A stretch of DNA of 64,000 nt from Streptomyces sp. HUAS ZL42 (lineage in GTDB: Bacteria > Actinomycetota > Actinomycetes > Streptomycetales > Streptomycetaceae): assembly GCF_040782645.1 (NCBI RefSeq), contig NZ_CP160403.1, positions 806,001 through 870,000 of the forward strand, given 5' to 3'. The translations under genes were made by a program, and so were the position numbers. Numbering within the stretch: position 1 is the first letter of the stretch; each line of letters opens with the position of its first letter. The notes beneath the pieces were generated by a model, which was not told the DNA's origin, did not search any database, and saw only the letters and a list, made by a program, of their open reading frames with translations. Below, in pieces: positions 52,886 through 61,771 of the stretch.

Positions 52886-53737
52886 TCACGCTGGGGCGAA
52901 GGTCTGGCGCTGGCCACCAAGTCCGTCGATCTCCAGCTCAACGGTGTCGCCGGGGCGGAGATACGGGGTGCCGGGCAGACCCAGGGCGACGCCGGCGGGG
53001 GTACCGGTGTTGATGACGTCGCCCGGCTCCAGCACCATGTACTGGCTGAGGTACGCCACGAGGCGCGCGACGGGGAAGATCATGTCGCGGGTGTTGCCGT
53101 CCTGGCGCTTGACGCCGTTGACGCTCAGCCGCAGTCCGAGGTTCTGCGGGTCGGCGACCTCGTCGGCTGTGACCAGCCAGGGGCCGAGCGGGTTGAAGGT
53201 CTCGCACGATTTGCCGAGGTCCCACTGGGGCGAGTACTCCAGCTGGAACTCCCGCTCGGAGACGTCGTGGCTGACCGCGAACCCGGCGATCACCTCGTGG
53301 GCCGCGTCGGGTCCGTCGAGGTAGCGCGCCCGGCGGCCGATGACGACCGCGAGTTCGACCTCCCAGTCGGTCTTCACCGAGCCCCGCGGGATCAGCACCT
53401 CGTCGTACGCGCCGACGACCGTGCCCGGGTCCTTCATGAAGACCACCGGGCGCTCGGGGATCGCCGCGCCGGTCTCGGCGGCGTGGTCACGGTAGTTGAG
53501 TCCGACACAGACGACCTTGCCCGGTCGGGTGACGGGCGGGCCGATCCGCAGGCCGTCGGCGTCCAGTTCGGGCAGCTTCCCGGCCGTCACGGCCGTACGG
53601 GCCCGGTCGACGCCTCCCGAGGAGAGGAAGACGGAGTCGATGTCGGGGGTCACGCTCGACAGGTCGAGCAGCAGTCCGGCGTCGGTGCGGACAGCGGGTC
53701 GCTCCTCACCAGGGGCGCCGACGCGCAGCAGTTTCAC
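52886..53737 (-). CDS. FAH-family hydrolase, predicted 2,4-diketo-3-deoxy-L-fuconate hydrolase
   Basis: A 283-residue fumarylacetoacetate-hydrolase-type protein. It has [52 protein letters not shown] (metal-binding Glu/Asp), [12 protein letters not shown] and [12 protein letters not shown]. It should split the diketo acid to pyruvate and L-lactate. GTG 53737 has AAGGAG 8 bases upstream. It is the first gene of the minus-strand catabolic operon, with two putative operators about 100 and 160 bases upstream. Confidence 0.9.
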   Translation of the reverse strand: MKLLRVGAPGEERPAVRTDAGLLLDLSSVTPDIDSVFLSSGGVDRARTAVTAGKLPELDADGLRIGPPVTRPGKVVCVGLNYRDHAAETGAAIPERPVVFMKDPGTVVGAYDEVLIPRGSVKTDWEVELAVVIGRRARYLDGPDAAHEVIAGFAVSHDVSEREFQLEYSPQWDLGKSCETFNPLGPWLVTADEVADPQNLGLRLSVNGVKRQDGNTRDMIFPVARLVAYLSQYMVLEPGDVINTGTPAGVALGLPGTPYLRPGDTVELEIDGLGGQRQTFAPA

Positions 53738-53838
53738 AGGGCAACTCCTTGTGCCGAGGAGGGATCGGGGGTGGCGGCGTGGGCAGAGCGGACGCGTCGG
53801 CCGGGCCGCCCGGGAAGCGACACGAACGCCGCGCCTCA

Positions 53839-53855
53839 CATTCATCGGAGGAATG
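53839..53855. promoter_or_regulatory. Putative regulon operator, copy 3
   Basis: CATTCATCGGAGGAATG has perfect CATTC/GAATG arms around a 7-base centre, about 100 bases upstream of the FAH gene. Its core CATCGGAGGAAT equals that of the site at 54343 and resembles the glycosidase sites. Confidence 0.65.
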
Positions 53856-53897
53856 GCGGCAACGTGACTGTAGAGGCCGAAGAGCGACCTGGCAACG

Positions 53898-53914
53898 CAT
53901 TCCTCGGATGTATC
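53898..53914. promoter_or_regulatory. Putative regulon operator, copy 4
   Basis: CATTCCTCGGATGTATC is nearly the reverse complement of the site at 54343 (GATTCCTCCGATGTATC when inverted). It lies 59 bases from copy 3, about six helical turns. Confidence 0.65.
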
Positions 53915-54342
53915 GGCAGGCGGAAGGAATCCTCCCCAGGTATTGAGCCTGTCGCCCACCGCGCCGCAGCGGGGAGAGGCACCCTGCATCCTCGGACCCT
54001 CCGATGAATCGCCGGAGACCGTCCCGCTCGATGTCCCTCGGCCATACGGGTCACCACCCCTGCCCGACGACGCGACTCGGCCGACGCCCAGCCGCGCGCG
54101 ACCTCCGCCGGGGGTTCCCGACGAAGTGCCGCAGCGCTGCCCTTCATCGAATCGTGAGGTCGGGCCGTTGCCCTCGCGGCACCGCACGGAGGCGAGTAAG
54201 TACAGCTCAAAGGATGTTTCGGTAAGGATCTTCGGCTCTCTGCGACACGCCGGGAAGCACCGCATCCCACGCGTCGAACAATTCGACGGGGCGCAACTCT
54301 TGTCAGCATCGGCAACGCCGTCGTAACGTCCTCGACGTCCGA
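53915..54342. other. Divergent control region of the fucose locus
   Basis: No gene is supported between the catabolic and transport operons (53738-54570). Apart from the listed palindromes, a partial match (GGATGTTTCGG near 54212) may be a weak fifth half-site in this promoter region. Confidence 0.5.
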
Positions 54343-54359
54343 GATACATCGGAGGAATC
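54343..54359. promoter_or_regulatory. Putative regulon operator, copy 5
   Basis: GATACATCGGAGGAATC lies about 210 bases upstream of the sugar-binding protein gene. It shares the core ACATCGGAGGAAT with copy 3 and, inverted, almost all of copy 4. Confidence 0.65.
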
Positions 54360-54570
54360 GCCGTACCGCGTGGTGCGGTCGTTCACTCACGACAGTCGGG
54401 CACCCGCAGCGCCTCGTCCCGTCCCACCCATCCCCGCCGGGTCCGGTCCACCACGCCCTGCCCGGGCGGCGGCAACGCCCGCCGCGGTCCGACCCCGCGC
54501 ATCGGGCGACAACGTCCCCCATCGGTGTCGCCCCGCGGCCTCTTCCCCCGGCTTAGGAGAGAACACGGCC

Positions 54571-55620
54571 ATGAAGCTCGCTCGTATCCGCTCGACCACC
54601 GCAGCCGCCGGCGCCGTCCTCGCGGCACTCGCCCTCCTCACCGCCTGCAACCGGGACGGCAACAACTCGGGGGCGGGCAGCGACAAGTCCGCCATCGGCA
54701 TCGACCTGCCGCGCTCCGACTCCGACTTCTGGAACTCCTACGCCGAGTACCTCAAGAAGGACATCAAGACCGACGGCATCAACGCCCTGCCGCTGAGCAA
54801 CTCGCAGAACGACGTGACCAAACTGGTCGCCAACGTGCAGGTGTTCCAGAACACCGGGGCCAAGGCCGTCGTCATGGCGCCCCAGGACACGGGCGCCATC
54901 GCCTCCACCCTCGACACCCTGGCCTCGAAGAAGATCCCCGTGGTCAGCGTCGACACCAGGCCGGACAAGGGCGACGTCTACATGGTCGTACGCGCCGACA
55001 ACAAGGCGTACGGCACCAAGGCCTGCGAGTTCCTCGGAAAGCAGCTCGGCGGCAAGGGCAAGGTCGCCGAGTTCCAGGGCGCGCTGGATTCCATCAACGG
55101 CCGCGACCGCTCCGAGGCGTTCGCCGCCTGCATGAAGGAGAAGTTCCCGAACATCAAGGTGTTCGAGCTGCCCACCGACTGGAAGGGCGACGTGGCCTCC
55201 GCAAAGCTGCAGTCCCTGCTCGCCCAGCACCCCGACCTCAACGGCATCTACATGCAGGCAGGTGGCGTCTTCCTGCAGCCGACCCTGGCCCTGCTGCAGC
55301 AGAAGGGCCTGCTCAAGCCGGCCGGCCAGAAGGGCCACATCACGATCATCTCCAACGACGGTATCCCGCAGGAGTTCGACGCCATCCGCAAGGGACAGAT
55401 CGACGCCACCGTCTCCCAGCCCGCCGACCTGTACGCCAAGTACGCGCTGTACTACGCACAGGCCGCCGCGGAGGGCAAGACCTTCAAGCCGGGCAAGACC
55501 GATCACGACTCCACCATCATCGAGATCCCGGGCGGTCTCGAGGACCAGCTGCCCGCACCGCTGGTGACCAAGGACAACGTGGAGGACAAGACCCTGTGGG
55601 GCAACACCGTCGGCCAGTGA
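54571..55620 (+). CDS. Sugar ABC transporter substrate-binding lipoprotein, predicted L-fucose
   Basis: A 349-residue type-4 periplasmic binding protein. The signal peptide ends in lipobox LLTAC (cysteine about 27). The fold shows IGIDLPRSDSDFWNSYAEYL, VMAPQDTGAIASTLDTLASK, PVVSVDTRPDKGDVYMVVRA and ISNDGIPQEFDAIRKGQIDA. ATG 54571 has AGGAGA about 10 bases upstream; the upstream open frame has no ribosome site. It leads the import operon, divergent from the catabolic operon. The paralogue at 21579-22661 is an orphan. Confidence 0.93.
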   Translation: MKLARIRSTTAAAGAVLAALALLTACNRDGNNSGAGSDKSAIGIDLPRSDSDFWNSYAEYLKKDIKTDGINALPLSNSQNDVTKLVANVQVFQNTGAKAVVMAPQDTGAIASTLDTLASKKIPVVSVDTRPDKGDVYMVVRADNKAYGTKACEFLGKQLGGKGKVAEFQGALDSINGRDRSEAFAACMKEKFPNIKVFELPTDWKGDVASAKLQSLLAQHPDLNGIYMQAGGVFLQPTLALLQQKGLLKPAGQKGHITIISNDGIPQEFDAIRKGQIDATVSQPADLYAKYALYYAQAAAEGKTFKPGKTDHDSTIIEIPGGLEDQLPAPLVTKDNVEDKTLWGNTVGQ

Positions 55621-55681
55621 CAGGCCGGACCGCCGTGCCGGTCGATACCCGCACCGGTCTTCCTGACGGCATCCCGTCGGA

Positions 55682-55711
55682 GTGAGGGGTCGCCCTGGGG
55701 TGACCCCTCAC
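55682..55711 (+). terminator. Intra-operon hairpin after the binding-protein gene
   Basis: GTGAGGGGTC (55682-55691) pairs with GACCCCTCAC (55702-55711) over a 10-base loop, between the binding-protein and ATPase genes. Such hairpins usually protect the upstream mRNA or partly terminate, giving more binding protein than membrane components. Confidence 0.6.
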
Positions 55712-55762
55712 CCTCCACACAGCCCGCCCCCTCGTCTCCCCACCCGAAGGACGGTATCCACC

Positions 55763-57340
55763 ATGGCGGACACCGCGACCGCCCCGGCGCACGACGGCGG
55801 GAGCCCGGCCCCGGTGGCCGAGGCCACCGGAGTCAGCAAGCGGTTCGGCGCCACCGTCGCGCTACGTGACGCGCGCATCACCATCTCCGCGGGCGAGTCG
55901 CACGCGCTGGTCGGCCGCAACGGCGCCGGCAAGTCGACCCTCGTGTCCATCCTGACCGGGCTGCAGCAACCCGACACCGGCAGCCTGCGCTTCTCGGGCG
56001 CGCCCGCGCCCGCCTTCGGCGACATCGACGCCTGGCGCTCCAAGGTCGCCTGCGTCTACCAGCGCTCCACCATCATCCCGGACCTGACCGTCGCCGAGAA
56101 CCTCTTCCTGAACCGGCAGAGCGACGGCGCGCTGCGGCCGATCCGCTGGCGGGAGCTCAAGAGGCGGGCCGGGGAGCTCCTCGCCGAGTACGGCGTGGAC
56201 GTCGACCCCGCCGCACGGGCCAGGGACCTCTCGGTGGAGCAGCGGCAGTTCATCGAGATCGCCCGCGCGCTCTCGTTCGGCGCGCGCTTCATCATCCTGG
56301 ACGAGCCGACCGCGAAGCTCGACGCCCGCGGCATCGGCAGGCTGTTCGACAAGCTCCGCGACCTCCAACGGCAGGGTGTCGCCTTCCTCTTCATCTCCCA
56401 CCACCTGCAAGAGGTGTACGACCTCTGCACCACCGTCACCGTCTACCGCGACGCCGCCCACATCCTCACCGCGCCGGTCGCCAACCTGCGCCACCAGGCC
56501 CTCGTGGAGGCCATGACGGGCGAGTCCGCCTCCACCGCTGTCCCGGCCGGCACGCATCTCGCGCCGGCACGGGACGACTCCCCGGAACTCCTCGCGGTCG
56601 ACGGCCTGACGCTCGACGACGCCTGCCGTGACCTCTCGCTGTCCGTGCGCGCGGGCGAGGTCGTCGGACTGGCCGGCGCCACGGCGAGCGGCAACGTCCG
56701 GGTCGGCGAGGCCGTCGCCGGCCTGCACCAGGCCCGGCAGGGCACCATCACGGTCGGCGGCCGGCGCATCCGCACCGGCAGTGTGCCCTCCGCGCTCCAC
56801 GCGGGCGTCGGCCTGGTACCCGAGGACCGGCACATCCAGGGCCTGGTCAACGACCGCAGTGTGGCGGAGAACGCCACGCTGACCGTCACCGACCAGCTCG
56901 GCCCCTTCGGCACCGTCCTCCCGGCGCGTACACGGTTGTTCGCCCGGCGCATGATCCGGGATCTCGACATCAAGACCCCGGGCGCGGCCACCCCCGTGTC
57001 CGCCCTCTCGGGCGGCAACCAGCAGAAGGTCGTCGTCGCCCGGGCCCTGGCCACCGACCCTCATGTACTGGTGGCCATCCGTCCCACCAACGGTGTGGAC
57101 GTGAAGTCCAAGGAGTTCCTCCTGCGCCGGATCCGGCAGGTCGCCGACGCGGGCAAGGCCGCGCTGATCGTCTCGGACGAACTGGACGACCTCAAGGCCT
57201 GCGACCGCGTCGTGGTCATGTTCCACGGCCGGACGGTCGCCGAGTTCGCCCGCGGCTGGAAGGACGAACACCTGGTGGCCGCCATGGAGGGCGTGGGAGC
57301 CACGTCCGCAGAATCCGACACCGAAGCGCATGGAAGGTAG
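55763..57340 (+). CDS. Sugar ABC transporter double ATPase (RbsA/MglA type)
   Basis: A 525-residue protein with two ATPase domains. Domain 1 is complete: Walker A GRNGAGKST, Q-loop VYQRSTI, signature LSVEQRQFIEIARAL, Walker B FIILDEPTAKLD, switch ISHHLQEV. Domain 2 has a Walker A replaced by GATASGNVRV (no Lys), signature LSGGNQQKVVVARAL, and a Walker B-like VLVAIRPTNGVDV in which the usual DE is IR. RbsA-type second domains are often degenerate, but loss of the catalytic acid here suggests a single active site. ATG 55763 has GAAGGA upstream. The permease gene starts two bases after its stop. Confidence 0.93.
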   Translation: MADTATAPAHDGGSPAPVAEATGVSKRFGATVALRDARITISAGESHALVGRNGAGKSTLVSILTGLQQPDTGSLRFSGAPAPAFGDIDAWRSKVACVYQRSTIIPDLTVAENLFLNRQSDGALRPIRWRELKRRAGELLAEYGVDVDPAARARDLSVEQRQFIEIARALSFGARFIILDEPTAKLDARGIGRLFDKLRDLQRQGVAFLFISHHLQEVYDLCTTVTVYRDAAHILTAPVANLRHQALVEAMTGESASTAVPAGTHLAPARDDSPELLAVDGLTLDDACRDLSLSVRAGEVVGLAGATASGNVRVGEAVAGLHQARQGTITVGGRRIRTGSVPSALHAGVGLVPEDRHIQGLVNDRSVAENATLTVTDQLGPFGTVLPARTRLFARRMIRDLDIKTPGAATPVSALSGGNQQKVVVARALATDPHVLVAIRPTNGVDVKSKEFLLRRIRQVADAGKAALIVSDELDDLKACDRVVVMFHGRTVAEFARGWKDEHLVAAMEGVGATSAESDTEAHGR

Positions 57341-57342
57341 TC

Positions 57343-58383
57343 ATGTCCGCGACCACAGATGTCACCGACACCGCGGCGAACGTGGGAAAGACAGCCGACG
57401 AGGACACCGGGCGCGGCCGCGGCCTCGGCCGCTTCCGTGAGCTGTCGCTGGTCCCCGCCATTGTGGTGCTGGGAGTGATCGGGTTCATCGTCTCGCCCGC
57501 CTTCCTGACCGCAGACAACCTCATCGGCGTGGCCCAGCAGTCCACCGAGCTCAGCCTGCTCGTGCTGGCCACCGCGCTGATCCTGATCGCCGGGCGGATG
57601 GACCTGTCCCTGGAGTCCACGATCGGCGTGGCACCCGTGATCGCCGTCTGGCTGGTGCTGCCCACCAGCGGTGCGCGGTTCACCGGCCTCGGGCTGCTGC
57701 CCGAGTGGACGGCCGTCCCGCTCTGTCTCCTGGTGGGCGTGGTGATCGGTGCCGTCAACGGGTTCCTGATCCTGAAGCTGCGCCTCAACGGCTTCATCGT
57801 CACCCTCGGCATGCTGACCATGCTCCGCGGACTGCAGGTCGCCATCTCGGAGGGCCAGTCCATCGTGGAGCTGCCGTCCTCCTTCACGTATCTGGGCAAG
57901 GCGTCGTGGCTGGGCGTCCCCGCGGCGATCTGGATCTGCGTGCTGCTGTTCGCCCTCGGCGGCAGTGCGCTGGCCTGGCTGCGGCACGGCCGGGCGCTGT
58001 ACGCGATCGGCGGCAACGCCGAGGCGGCCCGTACCGCCGGCATCAAGGTCGACCGGATCGTGTGGACGGTTCTGATTCTCGGGAGCCTGCTGGCCGCGTT
58101 CGCCGGCATCCTCTACAGCGGCCACTACGGCTCCATCTCCGCCACCCAGGGCAGCGGCTGGATCTTCCAGGTGTTCGCCGCGACCGTCATCGGCGGGGTC
58201 AGCCTCAACGGCGGCAAGGGCTCCGTCTTCGGCGCGCTCACCGGCGTTTTGACCCTGCAACTGGTCGTGAACGTCATGACCCTGGCCGGCGTTCCCGCGC
58301 TCTGGAACCAGTTCCTCAACGGCGCGATCATCATCGTCGCCCTCGTCATCTCGCGCTTCGCCTCCGGCGAGAAGCAGGAGTAG
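57343..58383 (+). CDS. Sugar ABC transporter permease (RbsC type)
   Basis: A 346-residue inner-membrane permease of the ribose/branched sugar type with about eight to ten helices. Typical motifs are LLVLATALILIAGRMDLSLE, GAVNGFLILKLRLNGFIVTL, the conserved GGNAEAARTAGI loop, and VIGGVSLNGGKGSVFGALTG. It forms the channel with the adjacent ATPase, and the sugar-binding lipoprotein delivers the substrate. Predicted to import L-fucose; other 6-deoxy or related sugars are possible. Confidence 0.93.
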   Translation: MSATTDVTDTAANVGKTADEDTGRGRGLGRFRELSLVPAIVVLGVIGFIVSPAFLTADNLIGVAQQSTELSLLVLATALILIAGRMDLSLESTIGVAPVIAVWLVLPTSGARFTGLGLLPEWTAVPLCLLVGVVIGAVNGFLILKLRLNGFIVTLGMLTMLRGLQVAISEGQSIVELPSSFTYLGKASWLGVPAAIWICVLLFALGGSALAWLRHGRALYAIGGNAEAARTAGIKVDRIVWTVLILGSLLAAFAGILYSGHYGSISATQGSGWIFQVFAATVIGGVSLNGGKGSVFGALTGVLTLQLVVNVMTLAGVPALWNQFLNGAIIIVALVISRFASGEKQE

Positions 58384-58393
58384 GTCCGACCCG

Positions 58394-58431
58394 GGTGGGA
58401 GGCGGCACCGGGCCGGTCTCCGCCTCCCACC
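58394..58431 (+). terminator. 12-bp hairpin between permease and regulator genes
   Basis: GGTGGGAGGCGG (58394-58405) pairs perfectly with 58420-58431 across a 14-base loop, just after the permease stop. It would end most import-operon transcripts before the regulator gene. Confidence 0.7.
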
Positions 58432-58463
58432 GGCATCCACCCGGCACAGAAAGGCGCGCTCTC

Positions 58464-59165
58464 GTGGCACTGACGGACGAAGCCATGGACAAGATCAAGG
58501 CGATGATCGTCGACGGCGAGCTCTCTCCGGGCTCCCGCCTGCCCAAGGAGGACATCCTCGCCGGACAACTCGGACTGTCCCGCAACTCGCTCCGCGAGGC
58601 CGTGCGCGCCCTGACCGCCATGCGGATCCTCGTCACCCGCCAGGGCGACGGCACCTACGTGTCCAGTCTCGAACCGCATCTGCTGCTGGAGACGCTGTCG
58701 TTCGCTTCGGACGTCTCCCAGGGCCAGACCGCGCTGCAACTGCTCCAGGTGCGCAGGATGCTCGAACCCCAGGCCACCGGGCTGGCCGCCGCCCTCTTGC
58801 AGCCCGAGGACCTGACACAACTGCGCGCCATCCTGGCCCGCTCCCGGTCCGTCTCCACCGTCGAGGAATTCGTCGCGCACGACATCGAGTTCCACCTGCG
58901 CATCGTGGAGGCCGTGGGAAATCCCGTGCTGTCCATGCTGCTGCGGGTCCTCTCCACGCGGACGCAGCGCGTTCGCATCGTCCGGGGCACCCGCGCCCAG
59001 CGGGCTGTGGAGCACGCCCACCGCGAGCACGAGGAGATCCTGCGGGCGCTGGAGCAACGGGACGCCCTGCTGGCCGCGTCGGCCGCGAGCGTGCATGTCG
59101 CCGCCGTCGAGCAGTGGGTTGCGAGGAGTCTGGTGGACAACCCGGTCGAGTCGGCCGGGGCCTGA
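58464..59165 (+). CDS. FadR/GntR-family transcriptional regulator of the fucose locus
   Basis: A 233-residue FadR-subfamily regulator: GntR winged helix (1-70; [46 protein letters not shown]) and an FCD ligand domain (about 85-220; [46 protein letters not shown]) with the His residues that often bind metal. GTG 58464 has AAAGG about 10 bases upstream. It is the only local regulator in the fucose gene set and so the best candidate to bind the ACATCSGAKGWAT palindromes. The effector is probably L-fucose or a pathway acid. Confidence 0.92.
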   Translation: MALTDEAMDKIKAMIVDGELSPGSRLPKEDILAGQLGLSRNSLREAVRALTAMRILVTRQGDGTYVSSLEPHLLLETLSFASDVSQGQTALQLLQVRRMLEPQATGLAAALLQPEDLTQLRAILARSRSVSTVEEFVAHDIEFHLRIVEAVGNPVLSMLLRVLSTRTQRVRIVRGTRAQRAVEHAHREHEEILRALEQRDALLAASAASVHVAAVEQWVARSLVDNPVESAGA

Positions 59166-59237
59166 CCGCCCTCGCCATGGCCCGGCTCAGGTCCGTGACC
59201 ATTCCGGTTCCCCGTGGCCGATGTGCGGCACTGCAGA

Positions 59238-59284
59238 AGTCGAGGTGCGGCACCACGGAAACGGACCGGTGCCGCACCTCGACT
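59238..59284. terminator. Long perfect hairpin, bidirectional terminator
   Basis: A 17-base perfect stem (59238-59254 against 59268-59284) with a 13-base loop lies 73 bases after the FadR-type gene. It closes the fucose region on this side and faces the esterase remnant. Confidence 0.85.
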
Positions 59285-59289
59285 GTCTC

Positions 59290-59660
59290 CGTCAGCCCGT
59301 CCGGAATCTCAGCACACCGAAAATGCTTCCGCGGGTCCACGCCGCACAGCTCGGCCGCCGTCGGACGCAGTCCGAGTTCCCCGGCGAGGGCTTCGGCGGT
59401 GTCGCGCGCCGGCGCGCCGGAGAAGGCCGGCGCGCCGGAGAAGTACGTACCCGGGACGCTCCGCGCGACAGCCCGCCGGAAGAGCCCGCGGGCGCTCGGC
59501 ATGCCCATGAGCGCGGCCACGCCGCCCGCGTCGGCCGACCAGCCGAACACGGTGACACGCTCGGGGTCACCGCCGAAGGCCGCGATGTTGTCGCGGACCC
59601 ACGTCAGCGCGGCCACTTGGTCGAGCAGACCGCGGTTGGCGGGAATCTTCCGGCATGGCC
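59290..59660 (-). pseudogene. Type B carboxylesterase fragment
   Basis: The minus strand reads [40 protein letters not shown] and [20 protein letters not shown], the middle of a type B carboxylesterase. The nucleophile elbow, normally GESAGA, is GWSADA here. No N-terminal oxyanion-hole segment or C-terminal His region is present, and the sequence runs into the terminator hairpin. It is a decayed fragment. Confidence 0.7.
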
Positions 59661-59725
59661 CCTGCGTCCTGTACGCATTGAGCCGTCCACGAAGCGAGGA
59701 GCAGGCCCTCCAGCGGTCCAGAACG

Positions 59726-60634
59726 TCAAAGCTCAGTGCCTGTGATGGCCATCCACAGCTCCATGTTGGAGATCATCAGCCGTCCCGGCCGCTGTTTGCC
59801 GGTGTCCGGGACAACCGCCCGGACCACGGGCTGGTCACCCTCCTCCACGGTCACCTTCGTGCCGTCGAACATTGGTGACTTGTCGGCCACGACCGAGCGC
59901 AGCTTCGCGGCGGCACGGGCGGCGGTTGCCTCGTCCTTGGCCACGAGGCACAGCACTTCGGTGTTCTTGGCGGCGGTGGCCGCCTGCTGACCGAGGGCGG
60001 ACAGGCGTACCGGCTTGGTGGAATTGAGGGGAAGGAAGTCGGCACGGTAGACGTCGCCCAGGCACTCGGCCACACGCTGGTACTCCTTCTTGTCAGCCAG
60101 CGAGGCACCCTCCTTCGGGGTGACGGCCGCCATGGAGGCGCCGCCCCGGACGGTGTAGGAGATCTCGTCCTTCGAGACCTGGAACGACATCCCCTTACCG
60201 CCGGACTCCGTCCAGGTTTGTTCGCCGTCACCCCCGGTCTGCTTGTAGCCGTTCGACTTCAGTGACTTGGTGATGGCCGCCGCATCGAACGAGCCCTGCC
60301 AGCGGCCGGCGTCCTTGGTATCGACAGCGGTGTCGATCTGAGTCACCTTCAGGCCCTCGCCCCACGGCCCGAGTGTGTACCCGAACAGGCTGCTGCCCGG
60401 CAGGCCGATGGAGCCGAGCCGCTTTTCGTCGCCCTTGCTCAGCTCACGCGCCTTCGCCGCGTCGAGGTAGGTCACCTGATTCGCGCTGCTGTAGTCAGCC
60501 AGGGCACCCAGCTCCTCCAACACCTTGGAATCACGGCCGGTTTGGCCGGAGCTGGACGAACAACCGGTACCGGCAGCAACAAGGACGGCGAGAGCGGTGG
60601 CACCGAGGACACACCTGCGCGCTGTTGTGGGCAT
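59726..60634 (-). CDS. Predicted secreted lipoprotein of unknown function
   Basis: A 302-residue lipoprotein: signal peptide with lipobox AAGTGC (cysteine about 25) followed by a Ser-rich linker and a soluble domain. Visible sequence includes LLDYSS-like [39 protein letters not shown] and [18 protein letters not shown] at the end. I cannot name a family. ATG 60634 gives a normal signal sequence ([20 protein letters not shown]). It is transcribed away from the ArsR/SRPBCC operon. Confidence 0.75.
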   Translation of the reverse strand: MPTTARRCVLGATALAVLVAAGTGCSSSSGQTGRDSKVLEELGALADYSSANQVTYLDAAKARELSKGDEKRLGSIGLPGSSLFGYTLGPWGEGLKVTQIDTAVDTKDAGRWQGSFDAAAITKSLKSNGYKQTGGDGEQTWTESGGKGMSFQVSKDEISYTVRGGASMAAVTPKEGASLADKKEYQRVAECLGDVYRADFLPLNSTKPVRLSALGQQAATAAKNTEVLCLVAKDEATAARAAAKLRSVVADKSPMFDGTKVTVEEGDQPVVRAVVPDTGKQRPGRLMISNMELWMAITGTEL

Positions 60635-60801
60635 GGCGACCCAGCTTAGCGGCGTGCCGCGGAATGCCCGATCTCGCCGGCTCTCGCACGCGGAGACCAG
60701 TCGGTCACAGCGGCAGCGTCATGCCGAATTCCTGCATGTCGGTGCAGCAGAACGCGGCCCACAGACCGTCCTCTCGCCGCGCACGGACGGCACGCCGCTA
60801 T

Positions 60802-60860
60802 TCAACCGACTGGTTGACAAGCCGGGAACCTGACCGTAGCGTATTTAACCAATCGGTTGA
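60802..60860 (+). promoter_or_regulatory. Promoter framed by two palindromic operators for the ArsR operon
   Basis: A -35 box TTGACA (60814) and a -10-like TAGCGT (60837) are 17 bases apart. One palindrome, TCAACC-GACT-GGTTGA (60802-60817), overlaps the -35 box; a second, TTAACC-AATC-GGTTGA (60845-60860), covers the likely start point. The ArsR gene begins 17 bases later, so autorepression is the simplest reading. Confidence 0.75.
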
Positions 60861-60876
60861 ATATGAGAGGTGCGAG

Positions 60877-61239
60877 GTGGACGACGACCGGCTGTCGCTG
60901 GTGTTCTCCGCACTGGCCGACCCCACTCGGCGCGACATCGTGGCCCGGCTCGCCGGCGGGGACGCCACGGTCAACGAACTGGCCGAGCCGTACGACGTCA
61001 CGGTGCAGGCCGTGTCCAAACACATCAAGGTCCTGGAGGACGCGGGCCTGGTCAGTCGCAGCAGAGACGCCCAGCGGCGGCCCTGCCACCTCGAGGCAGA
61101 GGTATTCGACCTGATGACGAAGTGGATCGAGCGCTATCGACGCGAGGCGGAAGACCGTTTCCGCCGCCTCGATGCCCTCCTGGAACAGATGGACGAGCAG
61201 CCGGCGACGGACACACCGACGAAAGAGGCGGCATCATGA
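60877..61239 (+). CDS. ArsR-family regulator of a SRPBCC operon
   Basis: A 120-residue winged-helix regulator: LSLVFSALADPTRRDIVARL, VNELAEPYDVTVQAVSKHIK, LEDAGLVSRSRDAQRRPCHL. This subtype, without metal-binding cysteines in the recognition helix, is usually paired with an SRPBCC (AHSA1) protein, as here. GTG 60877 has AGAGG 7 bases upstream, and its TGA overlaps the next ATG. Two matching palindromes frame its promoter. Confidence 0.92.
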   Translation: MDDDRLSLVFSALADPTRRDIVARLAGGDATVNELAEPYDVTVQAVSKHIKVLEDAGLVSRSRDAQRRPCHLEAEVFDLMTKWIERYRREAEDRFRRLDALLEQMDEQPATDTPTKEAAS

Positions 61240-61769
61240 GCACGCACGACACGCCCCACCGCAACGAGACGCGGATCATGGCCGATCCGGATCTGCCCAC
61301 CATCCTGATCACCCGGGAGTTCGACGCTCCACCGGAGCGTGTGTTCCGGGCGTACACCGACCCCGATCTGGTCGTCCAGTGGCTCGGCCCGCGTCGGCTC
61401 ACGATGCAGATCGACCAATACGACGCGCGCAGCGGTGGCTCCTATCGCTATGTGCATCGCGACGACGACGGAACCGAGTACGGCTTCCACGGCGTGTTCC
61501 ACGAGGTGCGCCCCAACGAGCGCATCGTGCAGACCTTCACCTACGAGGCCTTTCCGGACGCCGTCAGCCTGGAGACGGCCGTCTTCGAGGACCTCGGTGG
61601 TCGCACCCGCGTCACCGGCAAGTCGCTCATGGACTCCATGGAAGCCCGCGACGCGATGCTCAAGAGCGGCATGGAACACGGCGTTCGAGAAGGCTACGAA
61701 CGGCTTGACGAGCTGCTCGGCGGCGGGCAGGGCGACAGCACGGGCCGACGCACCGAGACGGAGTCTTGA
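61236..61769 (+). CDS. SRPBCC (AHSA1/START-like) protein
   Basis: A 177-residue hydrophobic-ligand-binding-fold protein: ILITREFDAPPERVFRAYTD, LVVQWLGPRRLTMQ, GGSYRYVHRDDDGTEYGFHG and SLMDSMEARDAMLKSGMEHG, typical of the Aha1/CalC-like group next to ArsR regulators. The ligand is unknown. ATG 61236 overlaps the regulator stop (ATGA). Some relatives act in self-resistance to reactive compounds, but nothing here shows that. Confidence 0.92.
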   Translation: MSTHDTPHRNETRIMADPDLPTILITREFDAPPERVFRAYTDPDLVVQWLGPRRLTMQIDQYDARSGGSYRYVHRDDDGTEYGFHGVFHEVRPNERIVQTFTYEAFPDAVSLETAVFEDLGGRTRVTGKSLMDSMEARDAMLKSGMEHGVREGYERLDELLGGGQGDSTGRRTETES

Positions 61770-61771
61770 TC

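Noticed and set aside
45704..53737. Reading the operon as an L-rhamnose diketo pathway
   Set aside because: That route also yields pyruvate and L-lactate and uses similar families, but the dehydratase residues align with L-fuconate dehydratase and a fucosidase shares the putative operator. It is kept as an alternative only.
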